Shown here: one piece after another, positions 38,701 through 49,655 of the stretch
Layout: each line of letters begins with the position of its first letter
Numbering within the stretch: the stretch's first letter is position 1
Source of the DNA: Zoroaster sp. YZ-2022
Taxonomy: Eukaryota; Echinodermata; Asteroidea; Forcipulatida; Zoroasteridae
Direction: 5' to 3'
Assembly: GCA_029582265.1 (NCBI GenBank)
Contig: CM055828.1
Location: 18,269,056 to 18,333,055, forward strand
Length of the DNA: 64,000 nucleotides
Notes under the pieces: model-generated
The model's input: only the letters and a program-made list of their open reading frames with translations
Database searches by the model: none
What the model was told of the DNA's origin: nothing
Translations under genes and position numbers: made by a program

Positions 38701-41700
38701 AATCACAACAATATAGGCTGTCTACCCTGAGTTATGGCCCGTATTTTGACCGTATTTTACGGAGGGCTAAGTGTGCATGGAGGCCGATTAAGGTATGAAG
38801 AAATTGTCTAAATGTAAAAGTCATGTGATTTCCTAAAAGAGGAGAACCTAAGCTTTAATTTCGATATAAATTTGTCGGCCTCCCTTAAAGACTTTTAAAG
38901 TTATAACCGTCGCTAGAAATAATTTCATTCGTATTTGTGTTTTAATCACAATAATATAGGCTGTCTACCCTGAGTTATGGCCCGTATTTTGACAGTATTT
39001 TGCGGAGGGCTCAGTGTGCATGGAGGCCATTTAAGGTATGAAGAAATTATCTAAATGTAAAAGTCATGTGATTTCCTAAAAGAGGAGAACCTAAGCTTTA
39101 ATTCGGATATAAATTTGACGGCCTCCCTTAAAAACTTTTAAAGTTATAACCGTCGCTAGAAATAATTTCATTCGTATTTGTGTTTTAATCACAACAATGT
39201 CGGGTGTTTACCCTTTGTTATGGCCCGTATTTTGACCGTATTTTACAGAGGACTCAGTAACCGTCGCTAGAAATAATTTCATTCGTATTTGTCTTTTAAT
39301 CACAACAATATAGGCTGTCTACCCTGAGTTATGGCCCGTATTTTGACCGTATTTTACTGAGGACTAAGTGTGCATGGAGGCCGTTTAAGGTATGAAGAAA
39401 TTGTCTAAATGTAAAAGTCATGTGATTTCCTAAAAGAGGAGAACCTAAGCTTTAATGTGGATATAAATTTGTCGGCCTCCCTTAAAAACTTTTAAAGTTA
39501 TAACCGTCGCTAGAAATATTTTCATTCGTATTTGTGTTTTAATCACAACAATGTCGGGTGTTTACCGTGAGTTTTGGCCCGTATTTTGACAGAATTTTGG
39601 AGGGCTCAGTGTGCATGGAGGCCATTTAAAGTATGAAGAACTTACCTTATAAAGTCATGTGATTTCCTAAAAGAGGAGAAGCTAAGCTTTAATTTGGATA
39701 TAAATTTGTCGGCCTCCCTTAAAGACTTTTAAAGTTATAACCGTCGCTAGAAATAATGTCATTCGTATTTGTGTTTTAATCACAACAATATAGGCTGTCT
39801 ACCCTGAGTTATGGCCCGTATTTTGACCGTATTTTACGGAGGGCTAAGTGTGCATGGAGGCCGATTAAGGTATGAAGAAATTGTCTAAATGTAAAAGTCA
39901 TGTGATTTCCTAAAAGAGGAGAACCTAAGCTTTAATTTCGATATAAATTTGTCGGCCTCCCTTAAAGACTTTTAAAGTTATAACCGTCGCTAGAAATAAT
40001 TTCATTCTTATTTGTGTTTTAATCACAATAATATAGGCTGTCTACCCTGAGTTATGGCCCGTATTTTGACAGTATTTTGTGGAGGGCTCAGTGTGCATGG
40101 AGGCCATTTAAGGTATGAAGAAATTATCTAAATGTAAAAGTCATGTGATTTCCTAAAAGAGGAGAACCTAAGCTTTAATTCGGATATAAATTTGACGGCC
40201 TCCCTTAAAAACTTTTAAAGTTATACCCGTCGCTAGAAATAATTTCATTCGTATTTGTGTTTTAATCACAACAATATAGGCTGTCTACCCTGAGTTATGT
40301 CCCGTATTTTACGGCGGGCTAAGTGTGCATGGAGGCCGTTTAAGGTATGAAGAAATTGTCTAAATGTAAAAGTCATGTGATTTCCTAAAAGAGGAGAACC
40401 TAAGCTTTAATGTGGATATAAATTTGTCGGCCTCCCTTAAAAACTTTTAAAGTTATAACCGTCGCTAGAAATATTTTCATTCGTATTTGTGTTTTAATCA
40501 CAACAATGTCGGGTGTTTACCGTGAGTTTTGGCCCGTATTTTGACAGAATTTTGCGGAGGGCTCAGTGTGCATGGAGGCCATTTAAAGTATGAAGAAATT
40601 ATCTAATAAAGTCATGTGATTTCCTAAAAAGAGGAGAACCTAAGCTTTAATTTGGATATAAATTTGTCGGGCCTTAAAAACTTTTAAAGTTATAACCGTC
40701 GCTAGAAATAATTTCATTCGTATTTGTGTTTTAATCACAACAATATAGGCTGTCTACCCTGAGTTATGGCCAGTATTTTGACCGTATTTTACGGAGGGCT
40801 AAGTGTGCATGGAGGCCGATTAAGGTATGAAGAAATTGTCTAAATGTAAAAGTCATGTGATTTCCTAAAAGAGGAGAACCTAAGCTTTAATTTCGATATA
40901 AATTTGTCGGCCTCCCTTAAAGACTTTTAAAGTTATAACCGTCGCTAGAAATAATTTCATTCGTATTTGTGTTTTAATCACAATAATATAGGCTGTCTAC
41001 CCTGAGTTATGGCCCGTATTTGACAGTATTTTGCGGAGGGCTCAGTGTGCATGGAGGCCATTTAAGGTATGAAGAAATTATCTAAATGTAAAGTCATGTG
41101 ATTTCCTAAAGGAGAACCTAAGCTTTAATTCGGATATAAATTTGACGGCCTCCCTAAAAACTTTTAAAGTTATAACCGTCGCTAGAAATAATTTCATTCG
41201 TATTTGTGTTTTAATCACAACAATGTCGAGTGTTTACCCTGAGTTATGGCCCGTATTTTGACCGTATTTACAGAGGACTCAGTAACTGTCGCTAGAAATA
41301 ATTTCATTCGTATTTGTCTTTTAATCACAACAATATAGGCTGTCTACTACCCTGAGTTATGGCCCGTATTTTGACCGTATTTTACTGAGGACTAAGGTGC
41401 ATGGAGGCCGTTTAAGGTATGAAGAAATTGTCTAAATGTAAAGTCATGTGATTTCCTAAAGAGGAGAACCTAAGCTTTAATGTGGATATAAATTTGTCGG
41501 CCTCCTTAAAACTTTTTAAAGTTATAACTGTCGCTAGAAATATTTTCATTCGTATTTGTGTTTTAATCACAACAATGTCGGGTGTTTACCGTGAGTTTTG
41601 GCCGTATTTTGACAGAATTTTGCGGAGGGCTCAGTGTGCATGGAGGCCATTTAAAGTATGAAGAAATTATCTAATAAAGTCATGTGATTTCCTAAAAGAG

Positions 41701-42131
41701 GAGAACCTAAGCTTTAATTTGGATATAAATTTGTCGGCCTCCTTAAAAACTTTTAAGGTTATAACCGTCGCTAGAAATAATGTCATTCGTATTTGTGTTT
41801 TAATCACAACAATATAGGCTGTCTACCCTGAGTTATATGGCGTATTTTGACGGTATTTTACAGGGGGCTAAGTGTCCATGGAGGCCGATTAAGGTATGAA
41901 GAAATTGTCTAAATGTAAAAGTCATGTGATTTCCTAAAAGAGGAGAACCTAAGCTTTAATTTCGATATAAATTTGTCGGCCTCCCTTAAAGACTTTTAAA
42001 GTTATAACCGTCGCTAGAAATAATTTCATTCGTATTTGTGTTTTAATCACAATAATATATGCTGTCTACCCTGAGTTATGGCCCGTATTTTGACAGTATT
42101 TTGCGGAGGGCTCAGTCTGCATGGAGGCCAT
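26704..42131 (+). repeat. 243-bp satellite array
   Basis: Head-to-tail monomers of 242-244 bp (successive TGCATGGAGGCC sites near 26,931, 27,173, 27,417, 27,660, 27,903, 28,146 and 28,389). Each runs GGTATGAAGAAATT, TCATGTGATTTCC, AACCTAAGCTTTAATT, AACCGTCGCTAGAAATAA, TTTTAATCACAACAAT, CCTGAGTTATGGCC. Monomer subtypes alternate: AATATAGGCTGTCTACC against AATGTCGGGTGTTTACC, TTACTGAGGACTAAG against TTGCGGAGGGCTCAG, and a form with a 4-base deletion reading CTAATAAAGTCATG. No coding frame survives. Size and homogeneity fit centromeric or heterochromatic satellite DNA. Confidence 0.95.
35160..41290 (+). repeat. 2.04-kb higher-order repeat within the satellite
   Basis: A truncated monomer junction, AGGACTCAGT joined directly to AACCGTCGC (AACTGTCGC in the last copy), recurs at 35,167, 37,208, 39,255 and 41,280, spacings 2,041, 2,047 and 2,025 bp. 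Between junctions the order of monomer subtypes is largely repeated, including the AATATTTTCATTCG variant. Each unit therefore holds about eight full monomers plus one part. A related junction at 45,318 lies beyond an insertion. Confidence 0.85.
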
Positions 42132-43355
42132 TTAACACCCTGCGGTAATTGTGGGTAGCGGTAGTCAACCGCCACTTTTAGCTAATTAATTAATTAATCC
42201 TTAATTGAGCGCTCAAAAAAACTATTTTTTTTCAAGTTCCTACATCAGCCATAGCCTAACAACATAGCATAGCCCCTTTAGTGTATTTATTTATAGTTCA
42301 GCCAGACACGAGCCAGATACCATGACCCCTTCGCCACAAGGCCATACCTTGTGTACAAAACATGGTATACACAGCCCATATCCCTTGACACAGCGGGCCT
42401 TTTTGTGATCAATCATCCTGGTCTACGGGCTTGCCTCAGGATATCTGTGATCAATCATCCATGCTCAGGGGTTGCTTGACAGTGCCTGGAAAGGATTGAC
42501 CAATAAACAAACTCAGAATTGATGTGTTTGGGCAGAGATTGGCTACTGGCAAATGGGGGGGGGGGGGGGGGGTTTTTGGATTTTACCTTAAACTAATACA
42601 CCGCAGATGGCTGGCTATGCATTCTTAGAGAGTTTTTTGGTATTATTTGGCCCTGGACCATATTCAGGGACCTGTCTGAGTGTGTAGCTCTGCATGAAAA
42701 ATGGTATAAAACGGAGTGTATTGGCAAATGGGGGGGTTTAGGGATTTTCCCTTACACTAATACACCGCAGATGGCTGGCTATGCATTCTTAGAGAGTTTT
42801 TTGGTATTATTTGTGTTTGGGCAGATATTGGCTACTGGGCAAATGGGGATTGAGATTTCACAGAAACTAAAAACTAAATCAACTTCCTAACATTTGGACA
42901 AACATTTCTGGAAAGACAATATAAAAAAAAAAAAAAAAATAAATAAAATAAAATGTAATTAAAAATAATTAAATTAAAAATATAATTGTAAAGTAATTTT
43001 TTTAATTTTTTTAAAACAATCTACTAAGACCCTGGAATGATTATCAGCTTGAAAAATGGTATAAAACAGATATTACAGTAGTTATTCATACGTATACCAA
43101 GGGTGGTTACAAGCCGCCGTACAACATTTATATTTGGCTAATATAAATAAAACAATAATGAAATTAAAAAATAATTGTAAAGTAATTTTTTAATTTTTTT
43201 AAAACAATCTATAAGACCTCTGGAATGATTATCAACGAAAAATGGTATAAAACATATATTACAGTAGTTATTCATACGTATTACACTGGGCGGTTACAAA
43301 CCTCCACGTAATGTGTTCGTGTATATTGAAACGTTGTAAGAACACGCAGGGTTAA
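42132..43355. mobile_element. 1.2-kb TTAA-flanked element inserted in the satellite
   Basis: The satellite breaks at TTAA (42,132-42,135) and resumes at TTAA (43,352-43,355) in the same phase, since the monomer normally reads CATTTAAGGTATGAAG. Left inner end CACCCTGCGGTAATTG; right inner end read inward CCCTGCGTGTTCTTAC. This is a piggyBac-type signature. Inside are two diverged copies of a ~100-base phrase ending ACAGTAGTTATTCATACGTAT, a tandem GGCAAATGGGGGG-type repeat with a G run near 42,557-42,572, and no coding frame. Confidence 0.75.
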
Positions 43356-45408
43356 GGTATGAAGAAATTATCTAAATGTAAAAGTCATGTGATTTCCTAA
43401 AAGAGGAGAACCTAAGCTTTAATTCGGATATAAATTTGACGGCCTCCCTTAAAAACTTTTAAAGTTATAACCGTCGCTAGAAATAATTTTCACATTCATT
43501 TGTGTTTTAATCACAACAATGTCGGGGTGTGTTTATCCTGAGTATGGCCCGTATTTTGACCGTATTTACAGAGGACTAGAGGTGTGCATGGAGGCCGTTT
43601 AAGGTATGAAGAAACGTCTAAATGTAAAAGTCATGTGATTTCAAAAGAGGAGAACCTAAGTTTAATTTGGATATAAATTTGTCGGCCTGCATTAAAAACT
43701 TTTAAAGTTATAACCGTCGCTAGAAATAATTTCATTCGTAATTGTCTTTTAATCAGAACAATATAGGCTGTCTACCCTGAGTTATGGCCCGTATTTTGAC
43801 AGTGTTTTGCGGAGGGATCAGTGTGCATGGAGACAATTTAAGGTATGAAGAAATTATCTAAATGTAAAAGTCATGTGATTTCCTAAAAGAGGAGAACCTA
43901 AGCTTTAATTTGGATATAAATTTGTCGGCCTCTTAAAAACTGTTAAAGTTATAACCGTCGCTAGAAATAATTTTGATTCGTATTTGTGTTTTAATCACAA
44001 CAATGTCGGGTGTTTACTCTGAGTTATGGCCCGTATTTTGACAGTATTTTGCGGAGGGCTCAGTGTGCATGGAGTGCTATTTAAAGTATGAAGAAATTAT
44101 CTAATATAGTCATGTGATTTCAAAAGAGGAGAACCTAAGCTTTAATTTTGGATATCAATTTGTCAGCGGCCTCCTTAAAAACTTTTTAAGGTTATAACCG
44201 TCGCTAGAAATAACATTTCATTCTGCATTGTCTTTTAATCACAACAATAGGCTGTCTACCCTGAGTTATGGGGTATTTTGACCATATTTACAGAGGACTA
44301 AGTGTGCATGGAGGCCGTTTAAGGTATGAAGAAATTGTCTAAATGTAAAAAGTAAAGTGATTTCCTAAAAGAGGGTAGAACCTAAGCTTTAATTTGGATA
44401 TAAATTTATGTTACCTCCTTTAAAAGACTTTTAAAGTTATAATATAATCGCTAGAGAATAATATTCATTCGTATTTGTCTGTTTTAACCACAACAATATA
44501 GGCTGTCTACCTGAGTTATGGCCCGTATTTGACCGTATGTTTACTGAGGACTAAGTGTATGCATGGCCGTTTATAAAAGGTATGAAGAAACTTGTCTAAA
44601 TGGTAAAAGTCATTTGATTTCCTAAAGAGGAGAACCGGCTAAAGCTTTAATGGATATAAATTGTCGGCCTCCCTTAAAAAAACTTTAAAGTTATAAACTG
44701 TCGCTAGAAATAATTTATCTGTATCTCGTATTTGTGTGTCTTTTAATCACAACAATGTCGGGTGTTTACCGTGAGTTTTGGGCCCGTATTTTGACAGAAT
44801 TTTGCGGGAGCTCGGCCCAGTGCATGGAGGCCATTTCAAAGGCATGAAGAAATTATCTATTGGTTGTGTGATTTCCTAAAGAGGAGAGACCTAAGCTTTT
44901 AATTTGGATATCTAATTTGTCGGCCCCCCAATGTAAAGACTTTTAAAAGTTATAACCGTCGCTAGAAATAATTTTGTATCGTCAGCTTTGTGTTTTAATC
45001 ACAATAATATGGGCTGTCTCACCCCTGAGTTATGGCCCGTATTTGACAGTAGCATTTGCGGAGGGCTCAGTGTGCATGGAGGCCATTTAAGGTATGAGAA
45101 ATTATCTAGTGTAAAAGTCATGTGATTTCCTGGAAAGAGGAGGAACCTAAGCTTTAATTCGGATATAAATTTGACGGCCTCCCCAAAAAACTTTAAAGTT
45201 ATAACCGTCGCTAGAAATAAATTTTATTCGTATTGTGTTTTTTAATCCACAACAATGTCAGAGTGTTTACCTCCTGAGTTATGGGCCCGTGATTTTGACC
45301 GTACTTTACAGAGGACTCAGTAACCGTCGCTGAAATAATTTCATTCTTTTGTCTTTTTAAACCCCCAACAATATGGCTGTCTACCCAGTTATGGGGCCCT
45401 ATTTTCGG
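43356..45408 (+). repeat. Degenerating end of the 243-bp satellite
   Basis: Same monomer order as before, but small insertions and deletions accumulate towards the gap until nearly every 20 bases carries one (for example 44,560-44,720). Subtypes and the truncated junction at 45,318 remain recognisable. Either the array edge is truly older or the consensus here is poor; the steep gradient into an N block favours poor consensus. Confidence 0.8.
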
Positions 45409-45908
45409 NNNNNNNNNNNNNNNNNNNNNNNNNNNNNNNNNNNNNNNNNNNNNNNNNNNNNNNNNNNNNNNNNNNNNNNNNNNNNNNNNNNNNNNNNNNN
45501 NNNNNNNNNNNNNNNNNNNNNNNNNNNNNNNNNNNNNNNNNNNNNNNNNNNNNNNNNNNNNNNNNNNNNNNNNNNNNNNNNNNNNNNNNNNNNNNNNNNN
45601 NNNNNNNNNNNNNNNNNNNNNNNNNNNNNNNNNNNNNNNNNNNNNNNNNNNNNNNNNNNNNNNNNNNNNNNNNNNNNNNNNNNNNNNNNNNNNNNNNNNN
45701 NNNNNNNNNNNNNNNNNNNNNNNNNNNNNNNNNNNNNNNNNNNNNNNNNNNNNNNNNNNNNNNNNNNNNNNNNNNNNNNNNNNNNNNNNNNNNNNNNNNN
45801 NNNNNNNNNNNNNNNNNNNNNNNNNNNNNNNNNNNNNNNNNNNNNNNNNNNNNNNNNNNNNNNNNNNNNNNNNNNNNNNNNNNNNNNNNNNNNNNNNNNN
45901 NNNNNNNN
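45409..45908. other. Assembly gap (500 N)
   Basis: Exactly 500 unknown bases. Frames spanning it are meaningless. The left terminus of the virus-like block may lie in or beyond it. Confidence 0.98.
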
Positions 45909-46309
45909 ATAATACATCTCTCTGCCGTAGACAAAGTTTTCCCAATGTCGCGCTGACGGAATACCTCTTTACCGAAAAAAAAAATTTGAATTCTCCTCAC
46001 GCCACAAGCAAACGGTTACAAGAAGAGCCGTTTAATCTCACGTTGTTTTTCCCTCAGCAGCACGCGTTATAAGTATTTGTAAGTATTTTATGGTATGGAA
46101 TAATCAGTAAATTTTTTTTTTTAAAAAACAGAAAGTAACCAATAAGTATGTTAACAGATGATAACCCATCAAGAACGGAGAAAAGACTTCTTTCGCTTTA
46201 GCAAACAACGTGCCACTGTTGCCTCTTTTATCATCCGATGGTGGGGGTAATATGAATGACTTTTGTTCCATTTATTATAAGTATTTATAATTTATTTAAG
46301 TAATGTGAT
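45909..46309. other. Unexplained non-satellite sequence
   Basis: Neither satellite nor minisatellite. On the minus strand the bases next to the gap read GKEVFRQRDIGKTLSTAER (about 45,976 to 45,912), which looks like protein, followed upstream by poly-A/T. It could be the tail of a gene lying in the gap. No family recognised. Confidence 0.3.
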
Positions 46310-46795
46310 TCAGTAATGGAGGGTAATGAATCAGTAATGGAGGGTAATGATTCAATAACGATCAGTAATGGAGGGTAATGAATCCTGCAATGAGGCAATG
46401 ATTCAGTAATGATTCAGTAATGGAGGGTAATGCCGAATCAGTAGCTTTGAGGAAATGATTCGCAATGAGGTAATGATTCAGTAATGGGAGGTAATGAATC
46501 AGTAATGAGGGTAATGATTCAGTAATGATTCAGTAATGGAGGGTAATGAATCAGTAATGGGAGGGCAATGATTCAGCATGGGAGGTAATGATTCGGTAAT
46601 GGAGGGTAATGATTCGGTAATGATTCAGCATTGGGAGGTAATGATTCAGTAATGATTCAGTACGGAGGGTAATGAATCAGTAATGGAGGGTAATGATTCA
46701 GTAATGATTCAGTAATGGAGAGGGTAATGAATCAGTAAATGGAGGGTAATGTCATCTTGCAGTAATGAGTTCAGTAATGGAGGGTAATTTAGCTC
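46310..46795 (+). repeat. GATTCAGTAATGGAGGGTAAT minisatellite
   Basis: About 20 imperfect units built from GATTCAGTAATG, GAGGGTAATG and AATCAGTAATGG. Units vary from 12 to 24 bases, with occasional decay. It separates the unexplained gap edge from the virus-like block. Confidence 0.85.
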
Positions 46796-46799
46796 TCAG

Positions 46800-47462
46800 A
46801 ATAGCATAATCCGGTAGGTTGATCCGTTTTAAATCAATTTGCAATGTTTGTGACCTGTTTTAAATTTTCTCATGCATCTGCTCTCTTAACTCTTTCGTCG
46901 GTATGACATCATTTCTCGAAGACAATCTTCGAACGAGTTTCTATCTTTACAATAAAATAACAAACCCATTTGAGTTGCTCTCAAAATCTTTTAATACACT
47001 ATTATTATATTTTGTGAAAATGATCCAACAGCTGTGATTAGCGTCGACCGCTAAAAAGCCAAGTATACCAACGCATTCGTCTCATCTCGACAAAAAATTG
47101 TATATCGCAAATCTTTACTCGCGCGCTACAATCGTTGATGATAAACAACGTCTCGTATCCTTTTGAATATGTCATGCTATACATTTCTATCGCTTTTGTT
47201 TAAACGTATAATTTTTAATCGTTAACATATTAACTTCTGCTCTGTCGTTCCCAATCCATTTTCTATTTTTAGATACGTGTCGTTGTCACCGATGGTGCAG
47301 GGACATATATTATGATGACGATCGTTTCGAAAATTATTTTAATATATCTCTTTTGTAACAAATTTAAAACAAATTCAGTTTTTCCGGCATCCGGTTTGTC
47401 CGCAAAATTAATGCAGCGTGTGGATATTTAGGCAACATTCCTTTTTAATATTAGTAGTTAAT
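46800..47462 (-). pseudogene. P-loop ATPase-like relic of the virus-like block
   Basis: Heavily broken minus-strand gene. Around 47,400-47,340 one frame reads PDAGKTEFVLNLLQKR. The glycine-rich first half of a nucleotide-binding P-loop is present but one base out of frame with the GKT half, because of an extra C near 47,386. A GKT followed by a hydrophobic helix fits FtsK/HerA-type packaging ATPases of polinton-like and other large DNA viruses, which pump DNA into capsids. Farther along, YLKIENGLGTTEQKLI and VIPTKELREQMHEKI appear in other frames. No Walker B could be fixed. It lies downstream of the capsid-like gene on the same strand. The assignment rests on one motif. Confidence 0.4.
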
Positions 47463-48760
47463 GCTAATAATCGACAGATATCCAAAACGCCCATTTTTTA
47501 TAACGAGTTGCGCGTCCATAATAATAAAAGTATACATGTATAACCACCCGGGGTTTCCGCTTCTTATCTATTCATTTGAATGAGTAATTCCTTCGGATAA
47601 GTTTTGTACTCGTCTTCCGCTTCCGTGTATTTTATTGTCATCGCTCGTTCTCATATCCTAAAATAAACCGTATCGATTGAGTAAATAATCAGCTTGTTTT
47701 GACGTTGGATAAATTTAGAGTTTTAACGACTTGTATAGCGTGTGTTTGTTTGTTAGAATCTACCGGGAAATAATTTTGAATTTCTTCCAACGTGTTGATA
47801 CTCTTTTCATTCCGTGCGCGTAGAGTTGATTGGGGAAAACGCCTTCGATGGTAGTAATTGAAACTTTATCGATTTTTGGATTATAAAATGTGTTGGTTTC
47901 TCTTCACATCGGGTTCTTTTGAATAAAACAATATTCCCTTTCATACTTTTTTTGCGGGTATTTAAATTTTATATTCCACGTCGGGGATCGCGTTTGTTTA
48001 ACGGGTCACGCTCTGTCTTAAAACGCGATCAAAACAATAATCGACCAAACGGTTGCTATATTGATTTTTAATCGTTTCGAGCGAAGTTCCGCATATGAAC
48101 GACTTGGAATTCTAAAGAAATCCCACCTTATGATATATTTTGTATTATCGTCGGTGCTTAATCACGTTTGAAAATTTATTAAACACGAGTTCGTAAGTCA
48201 ATTTATCTCCGAGCCCCGATTGGTAGTAGGGCTGATGATTGGTCAACAATTCAAAATCGAGCGGAATGCGATATCTATTTTTAATGTATCCGCGATGGCT
48301 TTATCTTTTCCTCCGTTGCCCGGGGAACCGCGTCGCTGGCGCCCATTCTTAATTTAGTTGCGTTAGCAGTTTCGATTCCCTTGATACGCCAAATTTTGTT
48401 GATCTTTCGTTAACCATTCGTCTTTATAACAATTGAACACATCCGCATCGTCTAATGAAAATATTTCATTTTCCCCATTTTAATGATTATATGTTTTACG
48501 ATGGCTCTACTACCTATATTCTGTACTATCGTTCTCGTATCATCATCCGCAGAATGAAGATCAATGTTGAAAGCTAATCGAACCGTTCCGGAACGATGAC
48601 GTCATTTATTCCTAAATTTGGAAACGAACCGTCAACAATTGATTTTCGGTAATGGTGCTCGGATTGTTTGTAATGACGACTTTTGACGCAATCCTTTTAA
48701 TCCCAAAGGATTTCTTAATCTTCTGTATGGATCGAGTACATCTCCGTACGTATTAGTCAT
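47462..48760 (-). pseudogene. Candidate capsid-like protein gene, frameshifted
   Basis: The largest gene of the block, ~430 codons, starting at ATG 48,760. Recognisable pieces in changing frames, in order: MTNTYGDVLDPYRRLRNPLG, VRLAFNIDLHSADDD with TIVQNIG, PLDFELLTNHQPYY with SGLGDKLTYELVFNK, FYNPKIDKVSITT with FPNQLYAHGMK, and near the end MYTFIIMDAQLVIKNGRF (47,535-47,485). At least six frameshifts separate them. Beta-rich content, size and its place before an ATPase-like gene suggest a major capsid protein, as in viruses of the double-jelly-roll lineage, but I see no diagnostic residues. I have an impression of similar uncharacterised proteins in marine invertebrate genomes; not verified. 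Confidence 0.4.
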
Positions 48761-48828
48761 ATTTTATGTTTGTAAATATAAATAAATTCAAAAATTAAAA
48801 AATTTAAAACTAAAATGGTGAGTGTAGG
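48761..48828. promoter_or_regulatory. Divergent AT-rich promoter region
   Basis: Sixty-eight bases between the minus-strand capsid-like start (48,760) and the plus-strand cluster. About 90% A/T (AAATATAAATAAATTCAAAA), with TATA-like words in both directions. Same character as the divergent region at 52,376-52,409. Confidence 0.45.
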
Positions 48829-49240
48829 ATGATGATTGGAGGCGCGGTAGTCAACGGTTAGCATTTACCGGATCAATTTTGTTTTTTTCGAGGTGGTCAT
48901 GAAGAACAAAAGACACGATTTAGCGATAGAACAACTTTCGAAAGCCAGAGATGAATTTAGTAAAAAGCGTTTAAAATATCTAGATTATTTAAATGAAAAA
49001 ATACAAAAAGAATCGAGCGCTGTAAGAACGTTTAATAACATTGACGAAGCGATGAATGAATATTCACGAGTTACGGGTGAACAATTTGATTTACCAGAAG
49101 ATTTATACAACGAACCCAAACTTACAGATTTTTACGTTCCTAGCGAAGATCAAAAAACGCGAGAAATCATATTCATTATTTTAGGAATGAGTGCTGTAGG
49201 TTACGTGAGTTATAAATTATTAAAAAAAGATAAAAAGTAA
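48829..49240 (+). pseudogene. Small coiled-coil protein with C-terminal membrane anchor (block gene A)
   Basis: Function unknown. From ATG 48,899 an intact frame of 113 codons reads a charged helix (RHDLAIEQLSKARDEF), a middle part with TFNNIDEAMNEYSRVTGEQF, an aromatic-acidic stretch (LTDFYVPSEDQ) and a hydrophobic segment (FIILGMSAVGYVSY) followed by lysines, as in a tail-anchored membrane protein. Upstream ATG 48,829 opens MMIGGAVVNG before a stop, and the next frame gives LAFTGSILFF, so a hydrophobic N-terminus has probably been split off by two frameshifts. Seven bases separate it from the next gene. Likely a virion or membrane component by position; that is inference. Confidence 0.6.
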
Positions 49241-49247
49241 TTATAAA

Positions 49248-49655
49248 ATGGCAGCAGGAGGACATGATCTTATAGAGGCGGATCCGTTATTACAAAATCT
49301 TGACGATGATAATGAACTAAGTGAAGGAGATTATACTTCGTCCCTTGAAATGGAAAGACAAAGAGATTTAGAAAGATTAGAAAGATTACGTGGTGATACT
49401 ACTTTAACGTTAAGATCATCAGAGAGTCAACGAGTTGATGATTTTTATACTATGGTTAAAAATCAAGGCTGGAAATTAAACAAACAGCCGGAATGGGAAA
49501 AATTTCACGTACTTAACGACGGTATATATTATAGAGACGATAATGGCTCAAGCGTCAAGTTGACGTATGAGAATAAACCCAGAACCTTTGCTGCGTTAAG
49601 TACAATAGCCGGTAGAGCCAAAAAGGGCTGGCTTTTAGCCCGACTAGATTCATGA
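49248..49655 (+). CDS. 135-residue acidic protein, intact (block gene B)
   Basis: Uninterrupted frame from ATG to TGA. The first 40 residues are acidic (EADPLLQNLDDDNELSEGD), then a charged helix (MERQRDLERLERLRGD), then a compact region with regularly spaced aromatics (VDDFYTMVKNQGWKL, then WEKFHVLNDGIYYRDDNG) and a basic C-terminus (AGRAKKGWLLARLD). No signal peptide or membrane segment. No family recognised. It is one of only two full-length genes left in the block. Its TGA overlaps the next gene's ATG (ATGA at 49,652-49,655), a compact viral-style arrangement. Confidence 0.65.
   Translation: MAAGGHDLIEADPLLQNLDDDNELSEGDYTSSLEMERQRDLERLERLRGDTTLTLRSSESQRVDDFYTMVKNQGWKLNKQPEWEKFHVLNDGIYYRDDNGSSVKLTYENKPRTFAALSTIAGRAKKGWLLARLDS

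Noticed and set aside
26704..45408. CRISPR-like array
   Set aside because: Monomers are contiguous 243-bp repeats without unique spacers, in a eukaryotic satellite context.
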